DNA from: Bilabrum cf. latius
Taxonomy: Eukaryota; Bigyra: Bicosoecida; Bigyra; Bicosoecida
DNA length: 64,000 bases
Direction: 5' to 3'
Assembly (NCBI GenBank): GCA_965178125.1
Contig: OZ237765.1
Coordinates: 372,001 to 436,000, forward strand
Position numbers and translations under genes: made by a program. Every line of letters starts with the position of its first letter. Position 1 is the first letter of the stretch. The notes beneath the pieces were generated by a model. It was not told the origin of the DNA. It ran no database searches and worked only from the letters and a program-made list of their open reading frames with translations. Shown here piece by piece: positions 11,769-24,281 of the stretch.

Positions 11769-14700
11769 TCAAACGTGCACCTTCGGCCCAGTGGTACCCC
11801 CTGTCAACTTAGCGGTGACGATGGCAGTCCTGGAGGCTTCCACCGCCACGTGGGCGGCGGCAGCTCCCGGACCACCGCCAGACGTGTCACCGATCCACTC
11901 CTTCAGCCGCCGGTGCCCGCCCGACAGCGTGCGCACAAACCGCACGATCTGCTCTTTGTGCAGGCACATCACCACCGCGTTGCTGTTCCGCGTGCCCACC
12001 GTGAAGTAGGCGACCTGCTCGTCGTGCTGCGCTGTCAGCAAGGTCCTCCCCCCCACCCACTCCCCGACGCCAAACACCTGCGGCTGGGACTCGCGCTGGG
12101 CCAGCAGCGCGGCGGGGTTCCTCAAGGCGTGCCTCCGCCCGGCCAGCTGCCCGTCCTCCGCCTCCCTCTCCGCCTCCATGACGCCCACGGCGCCCTCGGC
12201 CGTGACCTTGCGCGGCTTGGGGTAGACTCGAGCAGACCCGGATGCCACCAGCATGAGAGAGTGCAGCGCCTGCCCCGCCACTCCGCTCGTGCACAACGGT
12301 GCCAGCAGGGGCACCCTCTCGCCCCCCATGCCGGGGTAGTCCGCCCCTTCGTCCACCTCCAGACCGAAGGCGTCCTCGTCCCTGTCCTCGGCCCATCCAT
12401 AGCCCCTCTGCAGCTTGAGCAGCTTGTGGAGCCACACGGGCCTCCAGTCCGTCCTTCGGTCCACGTGTGTTCTCTTCCTCACCGCGGCGGGTCCATAGCC
12501 CCTCATGGCCCCCATCCCATCCTCGTCCTCGCTGCTGCCACCTGCGCCATCGCTGCTGTCCTCGTCCTCGGCATACCGAGCAGCCGATTTCACCTTGACA
12601 CGCATGGCGCTCATGCGGATGGACATGCGCCTCTCCGCACGGTGCCCCACCAGTACGGCCGCGTGCTCTGGTCGGATGCCGCCAGAGGGGCCTGCCGCTG
12701 CTGAAATGGCAGCAGATTCGCCCGACTTGCTTCCCCCACGAGAGGAGGACGAAGACGAAGACGATAGGCCCGTCCTGCCGCCTAGCCCGCTCATAGTGGA
12801 GGCTCGCCGGGAGCTGGTGCGAGACAGCGCGTCCCTTCTGAGCGCCCTGCGGCCCCCCACCACTGAGTCAGCCAGCTCGCCGTCTTGGGCCCCTCCGCTG
12901 GCCGCCACCACGTCCAGCCCACTCGAGGCGCTCCCCCGCTTCGGGAACATGCTGCCTCTCCTAGAGCCCCCACCGCTCGACGTTGGAGTCCCGACACCGC
13001 CAGCCAGCGCCCCCGCAGACCCGCCCAGGCCCACGAATGACGAGTGTCGCCTCGCGCCCCGGTTAGTCCCCGTACTAGAGGATCTTCCGGGAGTACCCCC
13101 GGTGCTGCCACCAGCGGGACCGTGGCTCTTTACCGAGGCTCGCGAGTGACCCACTGCAGAGCCGCTGCCGGGCACTCCTGTCCCGACTCCAGGTTCCGCA
13201 GGTGCTGGAGCTGGTGCCGCAGCCACGAGCGCACCCGTTGCAACAAGCGCGTCCTCATCTGGCGCGTGCGACAGGAGCGGCGGTACTGCCGCTCCCTGGT
13301 CTGCCATGCCCGCGGGGCCCTCGCCAGTCCCAGAGGGCACGGGCAGCGGCCTGGACCTGACCTTGCTGAGCACACGGACTCGGAATACCTCCGTGAGAGG
13401 GGCCAGCAGGTCGGCGTTCTCCTCCCCACCGATGAGCTGCGACAGAATGGCCAGCCGCACCAGCTCCGATGGCTCCCTCTTGGCCACCGAGTTGCGCGCG
13501 AACCGCCACACCTGCGGCCTACCAAGCAGCGCCCCCCGGAGCGAGGAGTTGGTGATGCGCATGAGCAGACTGGGTGCCAGCGCCGTGGCTCGCACAGACC
13601 GGGCGGCGGGCACGATGAGCCCGGGCTCCCCGATGCATCTCCCTGGGCCCATCACATCGAGCAGCACCCATGCACCAGTTGGTGTGGGCGCGCTGACAGC
13701 CACCCGTCCAGCTGCCACGACATAGGCGCAGTCTCCGTCGTCCCCGGGGAGGAATATGTCTCTGCCAGCAGGCACTACCACCGGCTTGAAGAGGTGTCCC
13801 AGCACGGTGGAGAGGGCCTCGGAGTGGGCAGCGCCCCTGCCGCTGACGCTCGTGTCAACCAGCGCGGCCGCAAGACACGGCACGCAGGCCACCAGTCGGT
13901 CGGGCCTGGACATGCACTCGAGATAGGGCAGGCAGGTCAGCGTCAGCGGGGCCACGGTGGCCACTGACCGCAGCTTGGCCCTCGACAGCACCAGCATCAC
14001 GCATCCGGTGGAAGCAGTCACCATGGCCGGGGCAGGTGATCCCCGCATGAGCTGCGAGACGCCAAGCATGATGGGCGCTGATTTTGAGTTGTACTCCACC
14101 CACGTGTACAGCCCGTCCACCCCGCCCACCGTACCCAGTCGACTGAGTGCCAGTCCCTGAGAGGCCTGGTCCACGCCCAGCATGCGCCTGAGTCTGTCTG
14201 CCTTCCTGGCCTCCGACCCCTGTGAGCCTGCCTCCTCGGGGTCTATGCCCTGCCGCACCATGTCGTCCTGCGCCTGGCGGTCCCGGGCCATCCTGCGACT
14301 GATCTTGGCCGCTCGCTTCTTGCGCGCAGCGTTGCGGAACCAACCGTCCTCGACCCCGTCGTCCGCCCATTGAGGGTCCAGCAAGCCATCTCCCGCTGGG
14401 CCGCTGCTCTCGAGAGCCGATGCGCTGCTGCCCTTGCGGCTGTGATCCTGTTGGGATCCGACCGTCCCCGGCTGCGCCTATATGCGTCCAGCAGCAGCCG
14501 CAGCAGACGGGCACATGAGGTCGGCACTCCCGGTGCCCGCCGCCATGCCCGAGTGCGCCAGCAGCCGCTCCACGGTCGAGTGCCCGTACTTGCTGTCGTC
14601 CCTCCGCGGCAGCAAAGAAGTCGTGTCCGGACCAACCGTGGCTCGCACCCGCCCGTGCAGCACCACCACTAGGCTGGATCGCGGCACCACCGCCGTCTCA

Positions 14701-17700
14701 GCGTCCAGATCCTGGGGGACCTCCTCGGGACACGAGTCGTCCAGCATCAACACGGAATGGGCAGGGACGCACACGAGCCTCCAGTTCCACAGCAGAGCTT
14801 CCAGCGCGTCAGCACGAGGTGCTGGCTAGAGCAGGCCGTCCTGCACGTCCACGCCCGCTCTTGAAGCATCCAGCGCATGCCTCGCGGCCATAGCGTCTGC
14901 CCCCGATGGCCCCGGCTACAGCAATGCGGATGCACCTGCCGCACCGCTGCCCCCGCTTGCCGCGTGCTTACCCACCCCTGCGCTGGCTGCATCCCTCTCC
15001 CCTAGCCTAGTCTGCTGCAGCGGGGCAGGCAAGGTGCGATGGAAGCACTCGGGCGGCTTCGGCACCTTGAGCTCGACCTCAGCCAGGTCCTCTGCCACCA
15101 GCTCGGTTGACACGTGGCTCGGCGCGCCGCCCCCCGTGGGTGATCCAGCGGTGCCACGGATTGAGGGCGAGACGCCACCCCCAGTCATGGGTGACCCGGA
15201 CAATCGCTCGGGGACATGCGCGGGAGTGGGACCCACGGGCCCCCAGAGCCTGTGGGGCTCGGCACCTCCGCTGGCTGCCCCGAGAGGCGGGCCCGCCACG
15301 GCACCAAAGGAGGAGAACAGCCCAAACCTAATAAGTGCGCCTCTGTTCTCTCTCCTCTCCGTCTGTTGCACGGCCTTCTGCATCACCCGCCTCGCCCTCG
15401 CCTCCCGCTTCTCAAAGGGAGACAGCTCCTGCGATGCGCCAAGCCCTTGCGAACCGGACCCGGAGGCTGTCGCGGTGGATGGTACCGGCGAGCGACTTCC
15501 CGACGGAGCAGAGACAGTTTCGCCCGCACGCTTCGGCAGCACCTCGCTCTTGGAAGATGCCCTGGCAGGCACAAGCATCTCAGTGGTGCCAGTGGCCCCA
15601 CCCGACCCCGACCCAGCCGCCGGCCCCACCCCGCCGTCAAGCACTGTCCCAGTCGGCACCTCCTCAGTCTGGAAGCTGCCCTCCTCAACAGACGAGGAGT
15701 GCCGCTGCAAGTACATAAAGGAGTGCTTCCTGGCCCCTAGCCGAGAGCCCTTGCGACGGGGCGACAGGGGCGGCGATTCGAGCCCAGCCTTGAGGTAGAT
15801 GGCCCGGTGGCTCTGGTTGTGGCCGCCCATTTCCAGCTCCGGGTCTCCTCCGTGATCGTGATCCATGCCGTGCCCTGGCCCAACATCGTCCGAGTGGAAC
15901 CCATCCATCGAGGCCGTGGCCGAGTTTCTCAGCCGAGCCAGCCGGTGGGGCTTGCCCCCGGGCCCCAACGCTTCCTCATCCCCCGCCTTGCTTTCCAGGG
16001 CAAAGCCGCCCAACTCGTGGGACCCGAGCGTGTCCATGGAGGCGCCCGCAGACCGCCGCAGCGACTTGCGCCGGGAGCCTTCCTGCGAAGTGCCCCCTGC
16101 AGCCTGCAGCTGCCTCCTCCTCCTCGCGCTCTCCTCCAGGGCCTTCTCTTGCAGCAAGGCCTCCACCCTCGCGGCCACTGCGCCTGACTCGGGCAACGAG
16201 TCCATGATGTCACTGGCACTCTGCAGCAAGCTGTCCACGCCATGTGCGTAAAAGTTGGGGTTGGCGTGAAGCTGCCTGTAGGCCAGCAGCCCCAGCAGCC
16301 TGGCCTTGGTCCATGCCTCCACCCTCTAAATCGAGGCCTGCACCGCGCGGCGAATCGCCAGCTCCTCCGTGCGCTGGCCCGACACCCTCACGCGGCTTGA
16401 TGGGGTGCGGCCCCTCCGCCTGTCCTGCCGCTTGGCGCGCTCCACAGCTGCAGCCGAGTACCTGTCTGCCTCCACCGTGGCCCTGGCCTCTGAGGTCAGC
16501 ACCAGAGACTCACCGGGAGTTGTAGGCCCAGTTCCATCAGCGTGCAGCTCCTCCTCATCCAGCTGTACGTCGTCCTCGTCCTGGTCGTCGGGCCCCAGCG
16601 CCATCCTCCGTCGCTTCTCATGTCGCCAGGAACGCTGCACCACGAGCCAGAACCGCCTCCTAGCCCCCTCATCGATGATCGGCACAGCTGCAAGCACGCT
16701 CCCTGGCCCGGCCTTCCCGTGCGCCACCTTGTCCACCTGCAGATGTGGGCCCTCGCCGCCCACCGGCGTGGCACTGCCCGAGGTAGGGGCTGATTTCGAC
16801 TCCGAATTGGCACCCGAGGATGCCCCGGTTTCGTTCCCTTTGCCGCGGTGCTGGCCCGCCACCGCTCTGTGCGCTGCCCAGCTGAGCGCCAAGGGGCCCA
16901 GCGACACCGGCACCTGCACGTTGACGGGAGGCGCCAAGGACCGGATGGGCCTCTTGGCGGCTGCCTCGCGGGGCGTGCGCGCGTCCAGGGCCCGCCTGGA
17001 TCGGAGCCTGGAGTACACCTCCGTGGGCTGCAGCTGGCGCAAAAAGGCCGGCACACGGGTCTCTCTGGACGACGCAGCGCTGTCCATGCCTGCCCTGAGC
17101 AACGGAGGGGTGGTCGGTCTGCCGCCCAAGGACTGCGTCGAGAGGGCGTCCAGGGGGGCGGGCTCTCTGCGCACGCCTGCCGGAGTGCTTGCTCCACTGG
17201 GCAGTCGGCTGCTGGCCCCGCTGGACGCACCGCTCTCTGGATCCTACCCGTCGCGATGGGGGTCCTTCTAGAACAGGCGAACGTTCCTCGGAAGCTCGTT
17301 CTCCAGGTCGCTCGCGTCACTGTCCCCGTCGGACGAGTCCGATTCCCAGGTGAGCGAGCCGAGGGCCCGCTACCAGGAGGGCACCCCCTCGTCAACAGAC
17401 GAGTCAGAGTCGTCCTCCACGATGCTGCTCCCGCTGATGGTGCGGTCTTTGGTACCCATTCCAGCCGCCTGCCTGCGCTGTGCCCCTACAGGCAGCAGCC
17501 CAAGCCCCACCCAAGTGGGGCCGTCACCCAGCACCGCCTTGGCTGCGGCCTCCTCCCTCTGGTCCAGAGGCTCCCTGATCGCCCCGCTGTTGGGCTGCGC
17601 GTCATCTTCCTCCAGGTCAGGCCGCCCGCCCTCCCTCCTCTCGGCCTGCTCCCTCTGTGCCCTGCCCACCAGCACCGTAACTCTAGCAGCCCTGTCCGAC

Positions 17701-20403
17701 CAGAACCTCCTCTCGGGCCGCATCGAGGCCGGCACCCTTGAAAAGGTGGGGCCCAGCCCAATGCGCGCCGCGAAGGAATGCGTGGCACTCCCCGCGGTGG
17801 TGCGGGCATAGGCAGGCACATCCACGAGAGCCTCCTTCCTCGCGCGGCCCCTGCTCTCGTCAGCGTCGGCCTTGAGATCCACGGGGCCCACCTGCAGACC
17901 CTGGTCCTCGTCGAAGCGGGTGCGCGGCCGCTGGGACATGAGCCAAGTGCCCGAGGTGGACCTCCGTCTGGCCATGGACAAGCTCCTATCCCTGGGAGAC
18001 AGGCCTTGCCCGCTGCCCCCGTCCACTGCCCCCTCTTCAATGGCCAGCATGGTACCCCCACCGGACTCCGCCTCGATGTGTTCCCTGGCCTTGGATCGGA
18101 TCAAGTGCTCCAGGGCCCGCCCCTGCTTCGCCGCCTCCATCCTCAGCGCCAGCCCAGTCCTCCTGAGCTCCCTCCACTGCCTGCTCATCTCGGCCAGGTG
18201 CTCACGGGTAGACGATGACAGACTCAGCAGCACGCCAGCATCAAAGCCGCGCAGACCAGACAGAATGCTGGGCAGCTTGCGCACAGTCGACCCGCTCCGC
18301 GACCTGCCCCTCCCACCGCCGCTATCGCTGGGCATCTCACCCTCCCCGCTGCTACCCTCTTTATCGGCATCGGCATCGGGCCCGCCCAGCGCCCGCTTCA
18401 CCCGCGCCTCGTCCTCATCCTCCACGCCGCGACCCACGAGACCAACCCCAGACACGCCCGCCTTCATCGCCCTGGAGCTCTGCGACCGCACCGCCAGCAC
18501 GCTCTCCGCCTCCAGCAGGTGACCGGCTGCCCACTGGTCCCGCAGCACGGCCCCAGATGCCCCCTTGCGTTTCCTGGAGGCTCCTTTCCCAGACACGGCC
18601 TGGCTCAGAAGCGCCGACCAGCCAGAAGCTGCCGCTGTCTCGTCCGTAGCTAGCCCCACGAGGCGCGCGGCCTCGCTGCCCGGGGGTGCCACGAACCCCC
18701 CTACCCCCCCGCGGTAATCCCTGACAATCCTGGTGGTCAGCCGGCCCATGGCCCTCAGACGCGCCTGCAGCCGCTCCATGTCTGCGTCGGGGCCGCGCCC
18801 TCCCTGGCCTGCAGGGGGCGGGGCTGGGGCGCCTGACCCAAGAGCAGGAGCGGGCCCCTCGATGCTTGGGGCGCTGGAAGCTCCCGCCGGCCGACTGCTC
18901 GCGGCAGGCGCGGGTGGCTTCGTGCGCGGAGTACCGGGCTTGCCAGCTGCTGCCCTGCTTGCCGCCAGCCTGACGTCCTCCTCTCGCTGCGCCTAGGCAG
19001 CCGCTTCGCCCGCGGCAGTGACTCCGTCCGGGGTCATGTAGGAGTGCTCCGCCTTCGCGTTCTTTGCGTATGCCTGCATAGCGTTGACCCAGAACTTGCC
19101 CAAGCCCTGCGCCTAGGCAGCGTCCTCCTCCTCCTCCTCCTCATCGTCATCGTCCTCGTCACCTTCCGCGTCCCCGGACGCAGCTTTAGCTTTTTTCTTC
19201 TTTTTCTTCTTCTTTTTCGCTTTCTTCGTGTCAGCCTTTTCCTTCCCCCCCTCCCCTTTCTTCTTCTTGCCCTTGTTCTTCATCTTCTTGCCAGCCTCGA
19301 GCATGGCTGCACGCTTGACGTTCCTGCTGCTGCTACCCGCGAACCGCGAGGGGGGCGGGTCCCTCTGTGCCAGCACAGAGGCGAAGAGAGGCACGTGTTG
19401 GAGACGGTCAGGCTGCAAGAAGCTCATCTTCCAGATGGGCGTGTTGCCGCTGAGGCTCTCCCACCGCGACAGGGGCCTCCGGTCTGGTGTGGCCGCCTTC
19501 ATGTAGCCCTCCATGCCCACGAGGGGGGCGCTGTACACGACGGACTTGCGCCGGAACTGGGCTTTATCGGCGATGAAGGGCGGTGCGATGGCAGACAGCT
19601 CCGCCGCCTCCCTGCGTGACATGGCCCGCTGGGGGGCGGCCATGGAGGGGGCGGAACCATCGGGCTCCACCCTCTGGCTCTCGAGGGAGGGCTCAGCGAT
19701 CGAGGCGGCTAGTACAAGGACAGAGTTGCCCCCGCCTTCCTTCGATCCGGAGCCGCCCATGGCCGTCGGGGTGCCGCTGGGGCCAGACCCCTGCCCCGAG
19801 GCGAGTGCGGCTGCCGAGGCTCGGAGCGACTTCGCGAGGAGGCCCCTGCGCCTGGATGCAGCAATCTGCGAAGAAAAAAGCAGTACACGGACAAAGCTTA
19901 TGGCGTGAATATCGCCCTTGTGCTCATCGTACGGAAAGAGATTTCGATGCCCGACTCACGACACCTTGGAGCCGAACCTTCCACTCTTCGTATTCATCGA
20001 TAGACTCAGCTGAAACGGTGAAAATGCGCGCATCCGTCACCAAATCTAGACTTTGGGACGGTGCATCTGCATCTGCGGATTTGCGAACCTCCAGTACGGT
20101 GCCCAAGTCGATTCGGCCGACGTAATCGCGCGCCTTCTCGTCTTTGTAGTACCGAAGATCGTAACCATCTAGCACAAAGTACCTGCGCTTGAAGTCTCCA
20201 TTACGAACCACAGTACTCCATATGGAATTCGCAACCATCCGCAAACTTCTGCCTACGCTGGCAACTTTATCTGTGTCTGCGGATTGCGGTGCCTTCTTCA
20301 GCAGCCATCCCTAGTAGACCTCATCCCCCTCTCCAATAGCAGTTCGGCCTAGCATGGGATTTAATGCCTGTATAGACGCCGCCCGCCTGGCGAAATTTGC
20401 CAT
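11769..20403 (-). CDS. Giant PH-domain and cyclic-nucleotide-binding protein
   Basis: Two exons: 20403-19960 (148 codons) and 19865-11769 (TGA), split by a 94-nt GTGAGT...CGCAG intron; 2,846 residues. The ATG has an in-frame TGA just upstream. Residues about 25-148 are a PH domain: VYQGWLLKK, then FKRRYFVLDGYDLRYYKDE, and an EEWKVRL end helix. A Lys-rich then Asp/Glu-rich stretch follows (about 390-430), then long helical, charged and Ser/Gly-rich regions. Residues about 2175-2260 look like a cyclic-nucleotide-binding fold: VPAGRDIFLPGDDGD, YVVAAGRVAV and RCIGEPGLIVPAARSVRATA, the last in place of the phosphate-binding cassette. A degenerate copy may precede it. Ten TAGs: 20311, 19113, 18993, 17370, 17268, 17244, 16326, 14916, 14826, 14478. 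Probably a membrane-recruited scaffold or cAMP/cGMP-responsive regulator; no kinase or channel is visible. Confidence 0.85.
20311..20313 (-). other. UAG codon at the start of the PH domain
   Basis: Residue 31 of the giant PH protein, in the context DEVY-x-GWLLKKAP. PH domains typically begin with (K/E/x)(Q/E/K)G(W/Y)L, and a polar residue, often Gln, directly precedes the GWL. This supports UAG = Gln and argues against Leu. Confidence 0.8.
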
Positions 20404-21195
20404 GGCTAGTCAGTAGACCCAACCGTTCGGTATCAGTTGACAATAGTTACTCGCAGTTCGTACGGCAATGACTTGCGATTGCCAGTCAGACCAGGTCTTA
20501 GTGATCAATCAAAGACCTAAGCATTCATATGCCCAACAGAGGCGCCTCTTCCGACGGGTCGTGGAACTCGTCAATCGAGGCCCACGTCGCACCGGCGCCG
20601 CGCAGTGTCTGTGCGGAACCACAATGGGTGGAGTAGCTGGATGTGCAGTCATCAAGATGCTGGCTGATCCATAAAGCATGGAGTAGTTCAAAATTAAGTT
20701 AGCTTACAGTACATGTCCCACCAGCCTAAACCTAGACCGTGGGCGCGACTCGACATGGGCGTATGATGCCTGCACACAGTGCACAGCATGCCGCCGCGCA
20801 CAGGATCCGAGCCGAGCTTGCGCATAGACCCAACCGTATGAAGCGTCTGTGGCTTTCCGAGGGCTCGACTGAGCAAATGTCTAGCTTGTGCTTATGCACA
20901 GCAACGCCACTCTTGTATCGCAACCACGGCGCCGGCAGCCACCGACCCACCGCCTTCCTGGGCCTACATTGAACACCGCATAATTGTCCCGCAGACGTCT
21001 CTTGTCACATGGTCTATTGTGTCTCTTACTCCAACTCCGAGCCGGACTGGCCGGGTCCAACCATTGTCAAGCCGACTCCGCGGTGCACTTTCGACCTCGA
21101 CTCGCCAACCAAGTTCGCGGCAATGCCATGCATCTCGCAGTGGACCTGTCGTTTGTTTGTGAAGGCTACTATTTCCCTTAGTCTATCCCTCGAGG
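20404..21195. promoter_or_regulatory. Divergent intergenic region, about 790 bp
   Basis: This separates two divergent genes and is the longest stretch here with no gene. Short open frames exist on both strands but show no recognisable protein or signal. An 8-bp inverted repeat (AGGTCTT and AAGACCT arms) lies near 20492-20520. It is too short to be a tRNA and I assign it no function. Presumably holds two promoters and 5' UTRs. Confidence 0.45.
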
Positions 21196-23842
21196 ATGCT
21201 TATCGGTCACGTCCGTGTGATTTTTGTTGTGGCTGCACTAATGGCTGCAATGTGGGCTCGCGTATCGGCTTAGGACGAGGATTACATTGAAGGCTTGTTC
21301 CAGGAAGCCATGGCAGCTGATCAAGCAAATAACTACAAGAAAGTAGTGCGAATCTTTAGAAAGATTGTCAAGGAAGATCCTGAAAACGCGGGAATGCTGA
21401 ATAATCTTGGTGAGTTGCTAAATGAACTGACATACGGCTGACTCGGCATACTTTCCGGCATAACGAACCACCGCACCCCGGCGCCTTCTTCAAGATCCGG
21501 CGAACGCAGGCGTCTCTTTGATGCGGCAGGCCCGAGAAGCTATGTTTGCACAAGAAAGAGATATGGGTCGAGAAGCTTTTCTGGAGGCCTCGGAGTGGAT
21601 CCGCAAAGGCGTGGAGGCCGACCCCACCACAGATTACGCCGGGGAGAACCTCAGAGCCGTGCTGGTGGCACTCGAGGCAAACTTTAACATCCCTGCCAGT
21701 GAAGAAGACAAATAGTTACTCGAGGATATCGGTGCGCCGTACGATGTAAGACGGTTGAAACTCGTAGTCGCGCCTACATCCACATTGCTTGTTCAGCACG
21801 CACACTGGAATGCCGTTTTGAGCACGTCGCAGGAATACAAGCCAGACGAGGAAGTGGAGCAAGAAAAGCAGGAAAAGCAGCAGCAGCGCAGGAAGCGCAG
21901 GCAGCGTCGTGGCTCCCCGCCATCAGGCGGCCAGGACCAGACTCAGGACGGCATGGACTGGATAGACGAGCAGATGGGCTTTGACGAGAGCGAGGCGCCC
22001 GGTCTGGACGCAGAGATTGATGCCTTATTCGGCGAGGGTGGTGGCGAGAGAGACGGCCTGCAGTAGGGCGGTCGCAAAGGCAAGGGGCGACCCAGCGCGG
22101 CTAGCAAGCGCCAGTGGGGCTCCGAAGACATGGAGATGGGCGGGCCGGAGGAGGGAGGGTTCGGGGTGGACGTGTACGGCGACGACTTCGGCGAGGATCG
22201 CGAAGACAGGGGTGGTGAAGACTGGCTGGAAGAGCTGGCCATGGACGATTCCGGCGAGGAAGCCCCCGGGCTCGGTTCCGGGCGCTCGCATTACCCCCAT
22301 GGCCATGATGGGGGTGAGGGCGAGGACGAGGACCGCGAGCTAGACGCCTTGATGCGCGAGCTGGACGAGGAACTAGGCGTGGCTGGCAACGACCTGGAGG
22401 CGGCTGGTTCCGGCGATGCGACCCTGTAGAAGGATGTCGATGCTCTGCTAGGCGAGGGTATGGGTATCCCTGCCGTGGGTGCCGTGGGGGACGGACGCGG
22501 CGACGTCGATTCGGAGGATTCAGCGGCCGCCCGGCGCCGCCGCAAGCGCAAGCAGAGAAAGGCCGAGCTGGAGTTGGAGCTGGAGGGCATGACTGGTGCT
22601 TCCTCCGATTCGTTCGACTAGACTCAGGGCGTGGAGCTGGACCGCAGGTACTACCCTCTGTCGGACGTAAGCGAGGACGAGATCCAGGCCAGAGCAGAGC
22701 TGCAGATGCGCAACAGCAAGATCTACAGGCAGGCCAAGCGGCTCTTCTGGGAGGAGGAAGAGTACCGCAGGGCGGCCGAGATCCTGTGCAAGGAAGACTA
22801 CGTGAGGGTGCCAGTGTCTGACAAGGAGAGACAGACGGGGGAGCCTACCTTCCGGACGGTGGAGCACGCGTCGGTGGCGCTGCAGGTGTGCGGGTTCGTT
22901 GTGCTGGAGAAGCTATTCCAGCCCGAGTTCATCGCGAAGATGCGGGCGGCTCACGAGCCTCACTTCGAGAAGTCCATGCGAGATATGCAGGCCCTGGACC
23001 GGGCAGACCTGGCCACCTTTGAGACCAACGACGCAGCCAAGAGGGCGGAGAAGAGGTTCGAGTTCTCCAACCCTCTGTAGGAGCCGTGGATCGAACACAA
23101 CTACATGTACAACCCCATCGTGCGGCCCATCCTGAAGCGCGTCATCGGAGGCATCTTCGAGATCGATACATTCAGCGTGGTCACCTCGGTGCCTGGTGCT
23201 CCAGTGCAGCACATGCACTCAGACGCCAGCCCGCTCTTTGAGCACGGGGAGGCTCTCACCCAGCTGCCGGCACACGGCATCGTGCAGTTCGTGGCCTTCA
23301 AGAACATCACCAAGGCCATGGGGCCGACTGAGTTCGTGCCTGCTTCGCACGTGGAGTGCACCCTGGGAGAGAGGCCCAAGCCCATGGAGGTCACGGGCAC
23401 GGGTGGACTGGCCATTCCGGTGTGTAGGGCCGCTCTCACGGACCGGCTCATCAAACCCAACCAGGTGGAGGGATCGGCGGTTCTGTTCGACTTCAGAGTC
23501 TCCCACCGCGGGGGGCCCAACAAGCACAAGACCGCCAACCGGCCGCTGGGCTACACGACCTACATGCGGGGCTTCTACTACGATAGCATCAATTTCCAGC
23601 GACCGCAGAGCAAGGCGTTTGACGCGTTCACCCCTCGCGAGAAGAAGCTGCTGACGCGCAGAGACACTGTGCGGTACATCAAATCGCTCGAGGACAAGAT
23701 TGCCGGGGAGCTCGGGCAGGACGTGCTCGATGGTATGCGGAGCGACTATAACTACACTGCGATGGGATTCAAGCCCGACAAGCAAACCAACTACCAGGAT
23801 GGTGCCAGCACAAACGACAATGTGCTGCAGCCTGACCTGTGA
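21196..23842 (+). CDS. Secretory-pathway TPR / PhyH-type Fe(II)-2-oxoglutarate dioxygenase
   Basis: Exon 1 is 21196-21409, then a 100-nt GTGAGT intron, then exon 2 from 21510 to TGA at 23842; 848 residues. A second intron of 87 nt (21746-21832, GTAAGA...CGCAG) is likely. Its length is a multiple of three with no stop, so it cannot be settled from sequence; using it gives 819 residues. The N-terminus is a signal peptide (basic start, then VIFVVAALMAAMWARVSA). A TPR-like helical pair follows, then a long acidic low-complexity region. The C-terminal 380 residues form a PhyH-like dioxygenase fold with the iron-binding HSD (His 641, Asp 643), a distal VSHRGG histidine and NRPLGY, probably binding 2-oxoglutarate. 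Likely hydroxylates a secreted protein or small molecule in the ER or Golgi. Six TAGs: 21271, 21713, 22064, 22427, 22619, 23078. Confidence 0.87.
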
Positions 23843-24281
23843 GGCCGGCCAACTCGAGACGCGCCCGGGATGCCGAGGAGACCATGTCGTTGCTGTTGTT
23901 GTTGTTGCTCGTGTACCCTGAAATCCCCGCTGGTGATACTGTGGCTGGTGGGTTCGTACCACCACCACAGCTGGTTAAGTGAGGGTGGTGGACTTGCAGG
24001 GGTTCGCTTTGTATCACCAGTGCGAGGGACCCACTGGGGGTTATCCTTCTAGGCGCGGAGTGCTCGTTGGCCAGTGCTTTCACCCACAGTCTTTGATTCT
24101 CGAAGCTGTGCTTGTGATCCGACGAGAAGTGGATGAGTTGAATCAGGGACAAGAGGACAGACACAAGCTCGTGACTAGATCTACAAGCATCGGAGATTGA
24201 AGAAGCCCAAGACTGCGCAAAACCCTTGCATTGCGGACTCCGGGTCCAGGTCCGAACCGATCTGTCGACACCTGTACACCT
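23843..24281. other. Convergent intergenic region, 439 bp
   Basis: Lies between the 3' ends of two convergent genes. It holds a short TTG/TTGC-rich tract near 23890. I see no gene, RNA or clear terminator; presumably two 3' UTRs. Confidence 0.5.

Noticed and set aside
11757-19619. Long plus-strand open frames opposite the giant PH protein and other long minus-strand genes
   Set aside because: They are antisense shadows caused by high GC and codon bias; composition is Pro/Arg/Ser-rich with no conserved domain.
20468-21181. Several short open frames in the 790-bp divergent region
   Set aside because: They overlap one another on both strands, lack domain or signal features, and are expected by chance with only two stop codons.
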